Positions 18,557 to 30,354 are shown, counted from the stretch's first letter. The stretch is 64,000 nucleotides of DNA from CAVVVS01 sp963751355 (GCA_963751355.1 CAVVVS010000137.1:124001-188000), one strand, 5' to 3'. Numbers and translations: made by a program. Notes: a model not told the origin generated them from the sequence alone.

Positions 18557-18705
18557 TGAAATTTTGGGAAATAGTCTGGCTGTTAGCGGTCGTATTTTCA
18601 TTGATATCATTTTTATACATGTCGGTTAAAGTACTATATAAAGGAATATTTGAACTGAAGTACATGTTCAAAACTCTTGATGAAGAACAGGTAAAAGATG
18701 ATTAA
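18556..18705 (+). CDS. 49-aa single-span membrane protein overlapping the symporter gene
   Basis: The ATG at 18556 overlaps the symporter stop (TAATG), and a GGAGGAAAAG ribosome binding site precedes it inside the symporter's last codons. The peptide starts MKFWEIVWLLAVVFSLISFLYM, one clear membrane helix, followed by a charged tail (KTLDEEQVKDD). Small single-helix proteins encoded directly behind SSS symporters occur in other bacteria, so it may be an accessory subunit. I cannot confirm homology. It remains intact although the symporter frame is broken. Confidence 0.6.
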   Translation: MKFWEIVWLLAVVFSLISFLYMSVKVLYKGIFELKYMFKTLDEEQVKDD

Positions 18706-18733
18706 CAAATGTAAATAAAAAAGGATTAATTGA

Positions 18734-19783
18734 ATGAGTAATGTAAAACAAAAAAAACATGAAATGGAATTCTATTTAGAGAAAGATTTCAGGAATGTAA
18801 AAAAAATTGATATGCATCTTCATGTTAATACAGATGAACTATCTTTAATTGAACAGGCTTTAGAGGATAACTTCAAAATATTAACTATAAATGTAGATTA
18901 CCCGGCTTTTCCTCCTGTTGAAAAACAATTCAACATTGCTACCTCCTTATCTAAGAGATATCCCGATATCCTGGCCTTCGCAACTACGTTTTATATGGAA
19001 GGCTGGGACGATCCGGGGTGGCAAAAAAAGACGATTAAATATATCGAGGAAAAAATTCAATTAGGTGCTTGTGCTGTTAAAGTCTGGAAAAATATTGGAA
19101 TGGACTTTAGAGATAATAATGGAAATTTAATCATGATAGATCATCCCAAATTTGATTCAATCTTTAAAGCAATTAAAGAATTAGGTGTACCACTTATCGG
19201 ACACCTCGGTGAGCCGAAAGATTGCTGGCTGCCAGTCAATGAAATGATTGTTAATTATGTAAGAGATTATTTTACTCAACATCCCGAATATCACATGTAC
19301 GCACATCCTGAATTACCATCATATGAAGATCAAATTAAAGCAAGAAACAAAATGCTGGAAAAAAATATGGACATTTTTTTCATTGGAGCTCATTTTGCCA
19401 GCCTTGAATGGAACGTTGATGAGTTAGCAAAATTCCTTGATAGATTTCCATTAGCATGTGTAGATAGTGCTGCGAGAATGGGGGAAATTCAATACCAGAC
19501 TATATACAATAGAGATAAAGTGAGAGATTTTTTTATAAAGTATCAGAACAGGATAATGTATGCAACTGATACTTTTCAGGAGCCGGGCATGGATAAACAA
19601 AAATTTCAAATAGATGTTCATAATAAATGGATAAGCGATTGGAATTACTTCACAAATAATAAAACCATGTCTGTATCGGATTTAAGTAGTCCTTTTAAGG
19701 GATTAAAATTACCTAAAAAAGTAGTAGACAAAATTTATAGAACAAATGCTTTAAGAATTTTTTCTAATGCATGGAAGTCATAG
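18734..19783 (+). CDS. Amidohydrolase-family (amidohydrolase 2-like) metal-dependent hydrolase
   Basis: This is a 349-aa TIM-barrel metallohydrolase without signal peptide, so cytosolic. Metal-binding landmarks in order: MHLHVN (HxH, about 27-32), a lysine-bearing CAVKVWKNIG, GHLGEP (His), GAHFAS (His) and YATDTFQ (Asp). This is the pattern of amidohydrolase-2 lactonases, decarboxylases and hydrolases. A homologue with a signal peptide is at 31641. Acting on a sugar lactone or sugar-acid derivative would fit the neighbours, but the substrate is unknown. It closes the 10.6-19.8 kb block. Confidence 0.8.
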   Translation: MSNVKQKKHEMEFYLEKDFRNVKKIDMHLHVNTDELSLIEQALEDNFKILTINVDYPAFPPVEKQFNIATSLSKRYPDILAFATTFYMEGWDDPGWQKKTIKYIEEKIQLGACAVKVWKNIGMDFRDNNGNLIMIDHPKFDSIFKAIKELGVPLIGHLGEPKDCWLPVNEMIVNYVRDYFTQHPEYHMYAHPELPSYEDQIKARNKMLEKNMDIFFIGAHFASLEWNVDELAKFLDRFPLACVDSAARMGEIQYQTIYNRDKVRDFFIKYQNRIMYATDTFQEPGMDKQKFQIDVHNKWISDWNYFTNNKTMSVSDLSSPFKGLKLPKKVVDKIYRTNALRIFSNAWKS

Positions 19784-19814
19784 AAAAACAAGTTTACCTT
19801 TAAAGGAGATTAAA

Positions 19815-21164
19815 ATGTGAGTAGTTACATCTTTTTTTAGTTGTCTGATAATAATATTCTTTTTCAATAATATTATTATGGCTGCTAATTCTTCCATTGA
19901 AGGATTTGTGAAGGATGAAAAAACAGAGGAACCACTCTTTGTAGCAAGCGTAGTATTGGTTGGAACAAGCATGGGGAGTGTTACAAATATGAATGGAAAA
20001 TAATCAATTCAGAATGTACCTGCCAGTTCCTATACAATTAAGGCTACTTATATTGGTTATCAGTCCCAAAGTATAGGAATAATAGTAAAAGAAGGAGCTA
20101 AAACCGAATTCAGTTTTAATTTGGAAATAGTCGCGATTGAAGGTCGAACATTTGAAGTTATTGCTCAAGCTAGTGGTCAAAGACAAGCTATAAATCAGCA
20201 ACTTTCATCGAATCAAATAATAAATGTGGTTTCGGCTGATAAAATACAAGAACTACCCGATGCAAATGCAGCCGAATCCGTAGGCAGATTGCCTGGTATC
20301 ATTGTTCTTAGAAGTGGTGGTGAAGGAGATGCTGTTGTAATCAGAGGGCTTCAACCGAAATACAACAAGATTTTGATTGATGGTGTTCAAATGTCTTCAT
20401 CAAATCCTGATGATAGAGGTTCAGATTTAAGTACAATCTCATCCAATATGCTTGATGGAATTGAAGTATATAAAACAATAACAGCCGATATGGATGCTGA
20501 TGTAATTGGTAGTACAGTTAATTTTAGTTTGAGAGAAGCAAAACCTAACGATAGTGCTATCCCTCGATTTAGTGCTTTAATTCAGGGGAGTTATAATAAT
20601 CTATCAAAAGCATACAATAAATATAATAATTACAAATATGTTATTAGTGCTGAAAATAGATATTTAAGCAATCGTTTTGGAGTATTTGCACAATTTGATA
20701 TGGAAAGTAAGAATTTAACTTCGAATGAATTAGGAGCATCTTATACTATCGCTGGCGCTAGTACTATAGATTATTATACGACATCCCTAAGTTTCTATTA
20801 TATACCGAGAGACAGATTAAGATATAATGGGGCATTGGTTATGGATTATCAGTTACCCGAGGGGAAAATTAAATTTTCTAATTTCTTGAGCACAGGTACA
20901 ACTCGCAGTCTAAACAGATATGAAAATTTGGATGTCCTTAATAACCATCACCTTTTTCAATTGTCGAAATTCGAAAGTACCTTAAACATTTTTACCAATT
21001 CTCTTGATTTTGAACAGCAGCTGCCGATTTCCCAAATGAATGCGAAATTATCTTAAACTTATTCTGAAGTTAAAAATCCAAAGGACTGGACTGTGAATTT
21101 ACTTCATACATCAAGACTATTGGAGAGTTCCCAGCTTAATATTCGATCTTTGGTTTTCTGAGGA
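19815..21164 (+). pseudogene. TonB-dependent receptor remnant (N-terminal half) with in-frame stops
   Basis: A perfect ribosome binding site (AAAGGAG) precedes ATG 19815, but codon 2 is TGA. The frame otherwise encodes a signal peptide and a carboxypeptidase-regulatory-like domain (SIEGFVKDEKTEEPL, VVLVGTSMGSVTNMNGK). A TAA then sits where the family has Tyr (19999-20010 region), and the frame carries on through the plug domain (VGRLPGIIVLRSGGEGDAVV, IRGLQPKYNKILIDG). A third in-frame stop follows at 21054-21056, after which SEVKNPKDWTVNLLHTSRLL is still readable. The C-terminal barrel is missing. Several substitutions to stop without frame change show real decay rather than indel error. Confidence 0.85.
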
Positions 21165-21882
21165 TAAAAATAATTACTATTTCTCTTTTTCAGTGGGGGG
21201 TTAAATAATTGCAGATCCTTATTATTATCATGTATTTATTGATGAAGATAATGATACTGCTACTGGATACCATTCAAATGGATCATTTATAGGAATAGAT
21301 TTGATGTGTGAAAATGGATACTTGTGGAGGTATAATGGGAGTAATAATGAATGGTCTTGGGAGTATTTAGATCAGATAGATTATGAGGTAGGAATATCAA
21401 ATAATAAGCAAGCTGAAATGGCAATATTAAAGAGTTATTTACATGGACATCCGGCATCAATTTCGTTTATATACAATATTGACAATGGGAATAGCGAAAT
21501 ACCTGATGATTATGCTCCTAATGATTATACCCTGAGAAGTTATCATAGTTCAGATTATACTCTTGTAGATGAAGAACCAATTAGACCAAAATATTTTAAA
21601 ATAAGTTGTACTTCTTACCCCAATCCGTTTAATCCATCCGTTACTCTGGATGTTAAATTCAGCAAACCTGTCTCTGATAATATTCAGATTAAAATCTTTG
21701 ATTTATTGGGAAGACTGATTGATTCGGAAATAGTACCTGTAAATGGACAGTCGGAGTTAAAATATATCTGGGATATTTCTGGTAAATACAAAAATTATCT
21801 ATCTAGCGGAATATATTTATATAGTATAAGTGGATTAGATACGAAATTATTTACAACTGGTAAAATGGTTTACTTAAAGTAA
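21150..21882 (+). pseudogene. C-terminal fragment of a secreted protein with T9SS-type sorting tail
   Basis: From about 21150 the frame reads SEDKNNYYFSFSVGG, an in-frame TAA, then IIADPYYYHVFIDEDND, and continues intact to 21882. The last 80 residues are a sorting-type domain: SYPNPFNPSVTLDVKFS, IKIFDLLGRLI, SSGIYLYSISG. The N-terminal part is absent, apparently lost in a deletion that also removed the receptor barrel just upstream. The middle domain has the look of a ligand-binding beta-sandwich from a secreted glycan-acting protein. It is not recognised further. Confidence 0.65.
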
Positions 21883-21899
21883 TAAGATTAAAAAATCTG

Positions 21900-22703
21900 T
21901 TATTCTGTATCTGCCAAAATAACTTTTATACCGGCACTCCTTAAATTTTTTAATTCTTCCTCCGGAATTTTAGAATCAGTGATGACAACATTTAATGATT
22001 CTATAGGTGCAATTTTAGCAAAACTTCTTTTTAGAAATTTGCTTGAATCGGTTACGACAATTACTTCTTTGGATATTTCTATCATTAATCTATTCAAATA
22101 TGAATCCTCAATATGTGTAGTTGAAATTCCATATTTGGTATCAATGCCATTAACACCTAAAAAGACTTTATCACAATATAGATTTTCTATGTTATTTTCA
22201 GTCATCGGACCAATAAATGAAGAAGAAGATGGTCGTAGGTTTCCACCTAACATAACAACTTTGAGATTGCTATGGTTGATAAGTTCACCGGCAATATTGA
22301 GTGCATTAGTAATAACCATTAAATCATTAAAGCTGAATAGATTTACAGCTACTTCAAGAGTTGTTGTCCCGGAATCCAAGAGAATAGTGTCTCCTTCTTT
22401 GATCAACTGAGCAGCTTTTCGCCCAATTAGTTTTTTTTCTTGGAGGTGATGAGTTGACTCTTTATTTAACTGATAATCAATTTTTACTTTTTGGCTTTTT
22501 ATTGCTCCGCCGCGCGTTCTTACTAATAATCCTTTTTCCTCTAATTTATAAAGATCATTTCTAATGGTTACATCACTTACATTAAAAATAGGACTTAAAT
22601 CTGTAACGATTACTTTCTCTTGTTTTTCCAGTATTTCAAGAATTTTTGCTCTTCGTTCAAGAGTTTTTCTACCTTCAGAAGAAAAATTATTAAAGCGATT
22701 CAT
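21900..22703 (-). CDS. DeoR/GlpR-family transcriptional regulator
   Basis: This repressor-type protein has an N-terminal DeoR helix-turn-helix (RRAKILEILEKQEKVIVTDL, then SDVTIRNDLYKLEEKGLLVR) and a C-terminal DeoRC sugar-phosphate sensor domain (LIKEGDTILLDSGTTTLEVA, VVMLGGNLRPSS, KVFLGVNGID). I start it at the internal ATG 22703 (MNRFNNFSSEGRKTLERRAK), where homology begins; the frame is open to 22745. It is the only minus-strand gene in the first 58 kb. It is intact amid broken neighbours. Its upstream region carries promoter boxes shared with two sugar operons, so it probably senses a phosphorylated sugar from these pathways and controls them. Confidence 0.88.
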   Translation of the reverse strand: MNRFNNFSSEGRKTLERRAKILEILEKQEKVIVTDLSPIFNVSDVTIRNDLYKLEEKGLLVRTRGGAIKSQKVKIDYQLNKESTHHLQEKKLIGRKAAQLIKEGDTILLDSGTTTLEVAVNLFSFNDLMVITNALNIAGELINHSNLKVVMLGGNLRPSSSSFIGPMTENNIENLYCDKVFLGVNGIDTKYGISTTHIEDSYLNRLMIEISKEVIVVTDSSKFLKRSFAKIAPIESLNVVITDSKIPEEELKNLRSAGIKVILADTE

Positions 22704-22790
22704 AATGATTTTTAGGTTTTTAAAATTACATATATAAATATACAAATAATGATGAACATCAAGAAAAGAAATGTAAAAACAAATTATAAT

Positions 22791-22866
22791 TTATAAAACC
22801 TTTTAATTATTTTTTTAAAAAAAGATAAAAAAAATACTTGATAAGGTTATAAAAGATACATATATT
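22791..22866 (+). promoter_or_regulatory. Promoter with shared boxes, upstream of the second TonB receptor
   Basis: TTATAAAACCT (22791-22801), AAAGATAAAA (22821-22830), TTGATA (22838-22843), 17 bp and TATATT (22861-22866), with spacings equal to those at 10420 and 31530. A partial inverted copy, AAGGTTATAA, begins right after the -35 (22844-22853). The site lies between the divergent DeoR gene and the receptor gene, where an autoregulatory operator would be expected. That the DeoR protein binds here is inference. Confidence 0.6.
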
Positions 22867-22998
22867 ATAATATAAATATAGATAGTTTGGTTTTCTTAGT
22901 AAATTGGAGGATAAACTTACTATTGCCTGCCTATTAATAATAAATATTAAAAAAGTTTAAATCTCACGGAAACTTGGAAATTTATAAATGGAGGTAAA

Positions 22999-25645
22999 AT
23001 GAAATATAAATATTTACCACTTGTTAAATCAACGTTCGTCATTTTTATTCTTTTCCTTTCTTTGGTTGTACCAGAGCTAATATTTGCTGGTACTACGGGA
23101 AAAATATCCGGAAAAGTGCTCGATGGAAAAACAGGAGAACCTCTTTTAGGAGCAAATATAATTATTGAAGGTACGACCATGGGGGCAGCAACAGATGCTG
23201 AAGGTGATTACTTTATAATTAATGTTCCTCCGGGAAAATACAGTTTAAAAGCATCTATGATTGGTTATACAACCCAATCAATGATTAATATTGTAGTTAA
23301 TATCGATAGGACAACTATTGCTGATTTTAAACTTGAACAAGGCAGCATTTCAACAAATGAAGTCGTTGTTATTGCACAGAGACCTGTAATTAGGAAAGAT
23401 TTGACTTCCAGCATTGTTGAGATTAACTCAAAAGAAATTGAGGTTAGTCCCCAAAGAGATGTTCAAAGTATGTTGAAACAGCAACGCGGTGTTCTTTTAG
23501 GATATAATAAATGGGGAAACAAGGATTGAATGATGTCAATACTCCTTCGGATGAACTCCACATTCGAGGTGGAAGAGAGGGAGAGACTGCATTTACACTT
23601 AACGGAATAGTTGTCACTGACCCAGTATGGGGAGGTGCTCAATTTATCCAAAATTCTTCAGGTAAGTTTATAGACGAATTTAATACTCTTGCTGGAACTT
23701 TCAATGCGGAATATGGCAATGCGATGTCAGGTGTAATAAACGTAGTTTCAAAAAGTGGAAGTAAGGACAAATATAACGTTGATCTCTCTGCATACACTGA
23801 TCAATTTGGAATAGATAAATACGATCAAAATACTCTGCAAGGCGCAGTAGGTGCTGGTGGACCAGTACCTTTTACTAATGGTAATTTAACTTTTTATTTT
23901 AGCGGGGAAAGGAAAGCAAGCGATGGATATTTTACGGTTATAAATATCCAAACTGGGTTGATTCACAAGGAAAGGATGTTGATTCGGTAACAAAACTGCC
24001 CGCTGGCGTTGGTGAGAAGCAATCTATGGATAGATTTGATTTTTGGAATAGTACAATTTTATTGAAATGGACATTGACGTCAAAATTTATAATCACTGGG
24101 TTTGGCAACTATGGTATGTTAAGAAACGATGCTTATTCAAATATATTTAAATATAATCGAGATGGTGATCCTTATAATAAATCCGATGAAAAATTCTTTA
24201 ATTTAAACATTACCCATGCTTTATCGGCTGATAGTTATTATGAACTTGGTTTTGCTAGACAGATACATACCCGGTTTCTAGGGGTATATGATAGTTGGGC
24301 TAAATATGCTCAAACCTCCGAATCATTTGATCCCACCGGAAATTTTTCTGTAGTTGGTGAAGATTGGATATGGGAAAACGAAAATTGGTCAGTTAACACG
24401 GTAAAAGCTTCCTTTTCAAGCCAGGTGAATAAAACAAATCTTATAAAAATCGGTGGAAATTTAAGACTTCTCGATATTCAGTATGAATCTAGAAATCCCG
24501 CTGAACCAGGTAGCTATTGGGTAAATTATTCTCATAAACCAAAAGAAATAAATGGATTTATTCAGGATAAAATGGAATTTTCTGAAATCGGATTAATAAT
24601 TAACGTTGGTGCCAGAATAGACTCATGGAATCCTGACTCTCCATACTCAACTGATATTGTTAATACACTTGATTTAAAAACAGCGCAGGCTACTGTAAAA
24701 ACAAAGTTTTCACCACGTTTTGGTGTTTCATATCCTATTTCTGATAAAGCTGCATTTCACTTTGCATATGGTCATTTTTATCAAATGCCTTCATATTTTA
24801 ACTTATATGGGAGTCAAAGATATTTAACACACTCTGATGATAAAGATTGGGATAAATATCCGCAATTTAGGGGAAAAAATTTCCCTTTCACTTCTGAAGG
24901 CTCCGGTAACACTAGATTAGCAAATACTAATATGGAACCAGAAAAAACTGTGGCATATGAAGCCGGTGTACAACTTAAAGTTTCCGAAGATATTTCTTTA
25001 GATGTTACAGCTTTTTATAAAGAAATGACAAACCTGGTAGGGGTTAGATACATACAAGATGCCAATTACGGAACTGGCGCTACTCTTTCTGATAATTATG
25101 ATTATGCAAATGCTAAGGGTGTAGAGCTTGTATTGAATAAGAGATTCAGTAATTACTTTTCTTTAAGAGCTAATTACACTTACTCTAATTCTTTAGTAAC
25201 CAGCTCGAGCCCTTGGGCACAACTACAAATTCAAAATCCAACATTTAGGACATTTACTTCCGATTGGGATAGGCCACATACTTTTAACCTCGATCTTTAT
25301 GTGCAATTGCCCAATATATTGGATGTAAGTTTATCGGGTAATTTTCAATCAGGTCTTCCTTATACTATAAAAACAGAACCTAATACTGAAAGAATGCCTT
25401 ATATAGAAACTATTGATTTGAAATTCAGCAGGAAGTTTACAATGTTTAGTGTAACTCCGGAAATCTATATAAATATTATTAATCTCACCGATAGGAAAAA
25501 TATTTATTCAGTTTATGCAAATAGTGGTAAACCCGATCTGCCTTTAGGAATTCCAAGAACTCCTAGTAACCTTAACATATATGATGTCCCCAATAATTAT
25601 GGTCCTGGAAGACAGATATATATAGGGCTTACCTTAGGAATATAA
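22999..25645 (+). pseudogene. TonB-dependent receptor with CarboxypepD_reg-like domain, frameshifted
   Basis: An outer-membrane receptor of about 880 aa when joined. It has a signal peptide (to about residue 30), a carboxypeptidase-regulatory-like domain (GKISGKVLDGKTGEPLLGAN), a plug domain (ELHIRGGREGETAFTLNGI, EYGNAMSGVINVVSKSGS) and a long barrel ending in the aromatic-rich RQIYIGLTLGI. The frame breaks twice. Near 23518, one missing G would turn NKD-stop into NKGLNDVNTPSDE. Near 23935, a one-base shift restores GYKYPNWVDSQGKDVDS. No SusD-type partner is nearby, so it is not a SusCD pair. It probably imports glycan fragments. Confidence 0.85.
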
Positions 25646-25701
25646 ATAGATATGATTGATTCATTTGCAGTATGGTAACTACTATAATCATAATTTCGAA
25701 A

Positions 25702-27823
25702 AAGGAGGTCGAATAATGAAAATTAAAGAGTACTATTTGATAAGTATTATGCTGCTATTATTTTTGATAGTGTCTTTATTTATCCCAGAAGAGTTAAATG
25801 CACAAACAATATACAAAAGATGGAATACTTTTGATATCAACAAAATAACTACTCTATTTAGTAATTATGGTACCGCAGACTGAGGGACAATTTTGGTACG
25901 GTTATGGGCATCATCCTGCCATGGAATATCCTACAGGCAGCGGTAATCAATATGGAATGGCCATAGGTTTTTATATTGGTGGAACAAGTGCTGATGGAGG
26001 TGGTCAAAATCCAGATGGTAAATGGTATATGGATATGGCTCTCGATGAGTATAAAGATAATTGGGATGATTCTCATTGGGATCCATACGGACCAGGTCCA
26101 TACGAAAATGATGTTCCGCTGAATGGTGTATTTAATTTTGTTGGAAATTCAGGTCGCGCCCCAATGAGTGATGATATTGGAAGCTGGCCAGATTCTTCAA
26201 ATGCCGACGGAAGATATGGATGGCCGCAACTTTATCCTAATACTAATGACCCGGTTTTATTAAATGAAAATGGATGGCCTGGCTGGGGGCCTAATGGTAA
26301 ACAAATCGGGCATCAAGAAAGCTTTGGCGTTGCATTCGATGTTAATCATGTAGCAGAAGTTCCGCCTGAAAGATGGCTAAAAGCACAGATGGTTTTCCGG
26401 GGAATTGCATTTAAAGGAAAAATTTATGAAAACTATATTTTTTGGTCGTATGAAATTACAAATATAGGCCAGCAGCCAATTACGGATTGCTATTTCGGTA
26501 TGATCATGGATTATGCATTCCCCTGGAATAGGCTGGATTGGGGTGAAGAAATTCAAGCATATGATAAAGATAGAAATATGGCTTATGCCTATAATCCTTC
26601 CGGTACGGTGATACGGAGGATGGAAGAACTGTTTCACCCACAGCATATGGAGGATTAATTTTCTTAAAAACTCCAAAGAGAGAAGATGGACAGGAGACAG
26701 GAATTGCAACACTTAGCTGGTCACTTGATCCTGGAGATGCAGATGATGGTAAAATATCAGATAGTTATTACATTAGAAATATATCTGAACGAAGGGAGTC
26801 CATATGATACCGATGGTGATGGAATCGATGATGCAAGTACCAGAGATGGTGTACAAGTTCCTTATGGATATAGTGTAGCCGGTAGTGACGGTAATAGTAC
26901 TTATATGAATTCAGGTCCTGTTACTTTGGAACCAGGAGGAAAAGATACTCTGATTGTCTGTACGGTGATGGGTACAAATCTGCTCGAATCTGAGAAAAAA
27001 TGCTGACAGAGCAATTAACCTTTATAAATCAGGATTTAAAATTGCTGAACCCCCTATTGAGCCAAAGGTGACAGCTATAGCGGGAGATAGAAAAATAACT
27101 TTATTATGGGGAAAGGATAGTGAGAGTTCACCTGGATTTGAAGGATATAGAATCTATAGGAGTGAAGGATAATGGTGCGACTTGGGGCGATAGGGTAATA
27201 ACCGATGCTAACGGTACACAAATAGGTTATGTTCCTTTAGCTCAATATCGATTTAAAAGATGGAATAGTGGGAACTTCTACTAATCCCGAAGCAACATGG
27301 CTGGACTTTGGAAGTGATACCGGTTTGCCTGAAACAAATGAAAACGGTGAATATGTTTTTGTAGATGAAAACCTTATCAATGGATTAAATTATAGATATT
27401 ACATCGCGGCATACAATATTGGAACTGATGTAATTCCTCCTGTTGAAAACTCTCCTGCTACAGACTCCAAATATTAGAGGTGATAATACGGTTGTAGCTA
27501 CTCCAAGATCGACAGTTGCAACACAAACGCTAGATGATATTAAAGTAGTTCCAAATCCATATTTGTCAACAAACGAATTTGAAACTGTTCCAAATGTGAG
27601 GGAATTGCATTTTACCCACTTACCAGGGAACTGTGTAATAAGAATTTACAACATTGCTATGGAACAAATTGTTGTTCTTAACCATACCAATAATTCAAGC
27701 GAGGAAGTATGGAATTTAAGAACAACAGGAAATCAGGAAGTAGCACCAGGTTTATATGTGTATTATGTCTCATCGCAGCTTATTTCTGGTGAAAAAATCG
27801 GAAAATTCGCAATTATTAAATGA
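25702..27823 (+). pseudogene. Secreted repeat/fibronectin-like protein of Ignavibacteria type, multiply frameshifted
   Basis: Starts with a ribosome binding site (AAAGGAGG) and a signal peptide (MKIKEYYLISIMLLLFLIV to LNAQ). Frames switch at about 25860, 26610-26650, 26780, 27000, 27170, 27250 and 27470. The pieces are colinear: a WYGYGHHPAMEYP-type N-domain, a fibronectin-III-like segment (KITLLWGKDSESSPGFEGY) and a C-terminal segment VVPNPYLSTNEFETVPNVRE followed by RIYNIAMEQIVVLNHTNN and VAPGLYVYYVSS. That C-terminus is common in large secreted proteins of Ignavibacteria-like bacteria. With at least six lesions the gene is dead as sequenced. Surface anchoring or glycan binding is guessed from its place between receptor and PorV-like genes. 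Confidence 0.7.
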
Positions 27824-27869
27824 GTTGTCAAATAAAACACTAAAGTAAAATTTTTTTGGAGAAAAATCG

Positions 27870-28896
27870 ATGAGAAAATTATTAACTAATGGAACATTTT
27901 TAATCCTATGGTTTTTAGCAACTATATGTTTGTATGCTCAACAATCTGATCAGGTGGGAACTTCGATGGCTAACTTCTTAAAAATTGGAGTAGGACCAAG
28001 AGCCATTGCTATGGGAGATGCTTTTGTTGCACTTTCGGATGATGCAAGTTCTCTCTATTGGAATCCGGCGGTATAGCTCTATGTCAATAAGAATGAAGTT
28101 CTGTTTCAAACAACACAATGGGTTGCAGAAACTAATTTGTATTATTTGGGACTGGTACTACCAATGGGAGACTTTGGCACGTTTGGGGCAAGCTTCTATA
28201 ATTTTTCATCTGGAGATATGGAAGAAACAACAACCGCGCAACCTGATGGAACGGGTAGGACTTTTAGCACCAGTAATTTAGCTATAGGTCTTACATACTC
28301 AAAATTAATCACCGATCGATTTTCTGTAGGCTTTTCTATAAAATATATTACTGAAACACTGTCTAGGGAAAATGCAAGTGCCTATGCTTTTGATATTGGG
28401 AGCATTTTTACCACCAACTTTTTGAATGAAATGAAATTAGGTATCGTATTGTCAAACCTCGGTACTTCTATGGAACTGGATGGGCCGGATTTGATTGTTA
28501 ATTACGACGTAGCCTCAGACGTACCAACAAATAAAACTGTTGATGCACGCTTAGGAACTCAGTCCTGGGATCTTCCTTTGACTTTCAGAATAGGTCTGGG
28601 GACTTATGTACTTAATAATGATAATAATTCTTTATCAGTGGAAGTGGACTTAAATGATACCCGCGATTACCAGTCAAGATATAATGTAGGGTGGTGAGTA
28701 TACTGTTAAGTTGATTGGAAAACAAAAAGTCAGTATAAGAGCAGGCTACAAGGGTAACTATGATGAAGAAGGATTGACTTTGGGTGGAGGATTATTTTTA
28801 AACCTGGCAAATTTTGATTTCAAGTTTGACTATGCGTTTGCCGATGCAAACAGACTGGGAAATGTTCATAGATATTCAATTAGTATTCTTTTTTGA
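27870..28896 (+). pseudogene. PorV/PorQ-family outer-membrane protein, frameshifted
   Basis: The N-terminus has a signal peptide and the family hallmark: FLKIGVGPRAIAMGDAFVAL followed by SDDASSLYWNPA. Proteins of this family are outer-membrane beta-barrels associated with type IX secretion (PorV) or related functions. The first frame stops at 28076 (NPAV). The sequence continues in other frames as NKNEVLFQTTQWVAETNLYY, MGDFGTFGASFYNF and on to 28697, then a shift restores VKLIGKQKVSIRAGYKGNY and the terminal barrel strand ending at 28896. At least two or three indels are needed to join it. It follows the secreted-protein gene in the same direction. Confidence 0.75.
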
Positions 28897-28922
28897 GAAA
28901 GATATTATTAAGGAGAGAAATA

Positions 28923-30342
28923 ATGAACAAAATTTTTACTAATCTTTGTTTTTCAATAGTTATTTTATCTTTTATTTTAGAATTTGCGGGATGTAAAGAG
29001 TTGGACTGGCCTACAGACCCACCAGTTGAAACAAGACCTGAAGTTGTAGCCATCACGCCTGAGACAGAAAGTATTATGGTTCCAACCGATGAAAAAATTA
29101 AATTAGAATTCAATATCAACATGGATATTGCAAGCCTAAATGAGAATGCTAAAGTTTATAAAGATAATGATACCATTGCATTAGCTGGTCAATGGGGAAG
29201 TGATAATGGAATTTATACCTTCACTCTCTACAAATCCCCTTGAAGAGCTTTCAAAATATACAGTAAAACTTAAAGGTGCTTTTAATGAAGGAGACAAGTG
29301 GGTAGGTCCGGGATTAAGAGGTGCCGACGGTATGTCAATAAAATATGAAAATACTTTTTTCTTTTCTACAGAGGGAAATTACGGCTCTTCTCCTCTTTAT
29401 CTGGGATCAGGAAATCCAGGAAATGCTGCTGAAGGCAAAACAGGCATCGGTATAGTGAAAAATTTTGAAACTACCGAAGTCGGAAATTTTAACCCTGATG
29501 GATCGCTTAGTATTGAAATCAATCCGTCAGGAAGTGAATTATATATTGCCAGTTTAGCAGATAATGCAGTAGGAATTTTGGAAACTTCCAGCGGAAGTAT
29601 TATTGCTACTGTTCCGATGCCCGATGGAGTAGAGGAGCCATTTTTTGTCTGCTTTACACCGGACGGAACAGAAGCCTGGGTTCTGTGCAGGGGAACAAAT
29701 GATATCGTTATAATTAATACAGTTTCCCGATCAATAACTTCAACAATTCCTTTAGCAGACTATTGTCATGAAGGTGCTTTTCTTTACAAGATGGCAATAG
29801 ATCATGCCGGCAAGAAAGGATATATTAGCACAAGAACCGGTCAATCTGTTATCGTAGTTGATATAGTAAATAAATCAGCAATAACAAGCATTGAAAATGT
29901 TGTAGAGGAAGAAGCTACTGGTGAAATTGTAATATTACCAGACGATTCCAAAGTTTTGGTATGCAATAACTGGGCATCACCTTCTTTCCGAGTAATTGAT
30001 CCTGTTACAAATACTGTCGAGGGAGAATTGGAATTAGGAGAAGGAGGTGATTATTATTTTACCGAAGTAGTTGATAATTACTTGTATATGGCTGGAAGAT
30101 GGGATGCATTAATCTACAAAATTGATTTGACTGATTTTTCCATTGCTGCTGAAATAAATATTGCTGATGAAGGAATTATTGATGAAATGCAAGGGATTAC
30201 TGTCGATCCTGAAAAGCAGGTTGTCTATGTAGTAGCAAATACTTATGAGGATGGTGCTGTATTAATTTTCAGAACTTCGGATCTTTCATTCTTAGGTGCC
30301 ATTCCTACAGGTCCATGGAGGGATATCGTAGTTAAAAAGTGA
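28923..30342 (+). pseudogene. Lipoprotein with Ig-like domain and YncE-type beta-propeller, frameshifted
   Basis: The start at 28923 has a good ribosome binding site (AAGGAGAG). A lipoprotein signal ends FAGC with the lipidated Cys at residue 24. Next comes a bacterial Ig-like domain (VVAITPETESIMVPTDEKIK). A single shift near 29222 turns TLYKSP-stop into STNPLEELSKYTVKLKGAFN. The remaining 370 residues are repeated beta-propeller blades (IEINPSGSELYIASLADNAV, FTPDGTEAWVLCRGTNDIVI, VDPEKQVVYVVANTYEDG). It is likely an extracytoplasmic surface protein. One lesion only, so it could be a sequencing error in an otherwise intact gene. Confidence 0.72.
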
Positions 30343-30354
30343 GGAGTTGTACTA

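Noticed and set aside
22704..22745. Upstream start for the DeoR regulator at 22745
   Set aside because: The additional residues (MYIYICNFKNLKII) are unlike the family N-terminus; the internal ATG at 22703 fits better.
22999..25645. A SusC/SusD polysaccharide-utilisation pair
   Set aside because: The receptor lacks the SusC signature region and no SusD-like lipoprotein follows; the next genes are a secreted repeat protein and a PorV-like protein.
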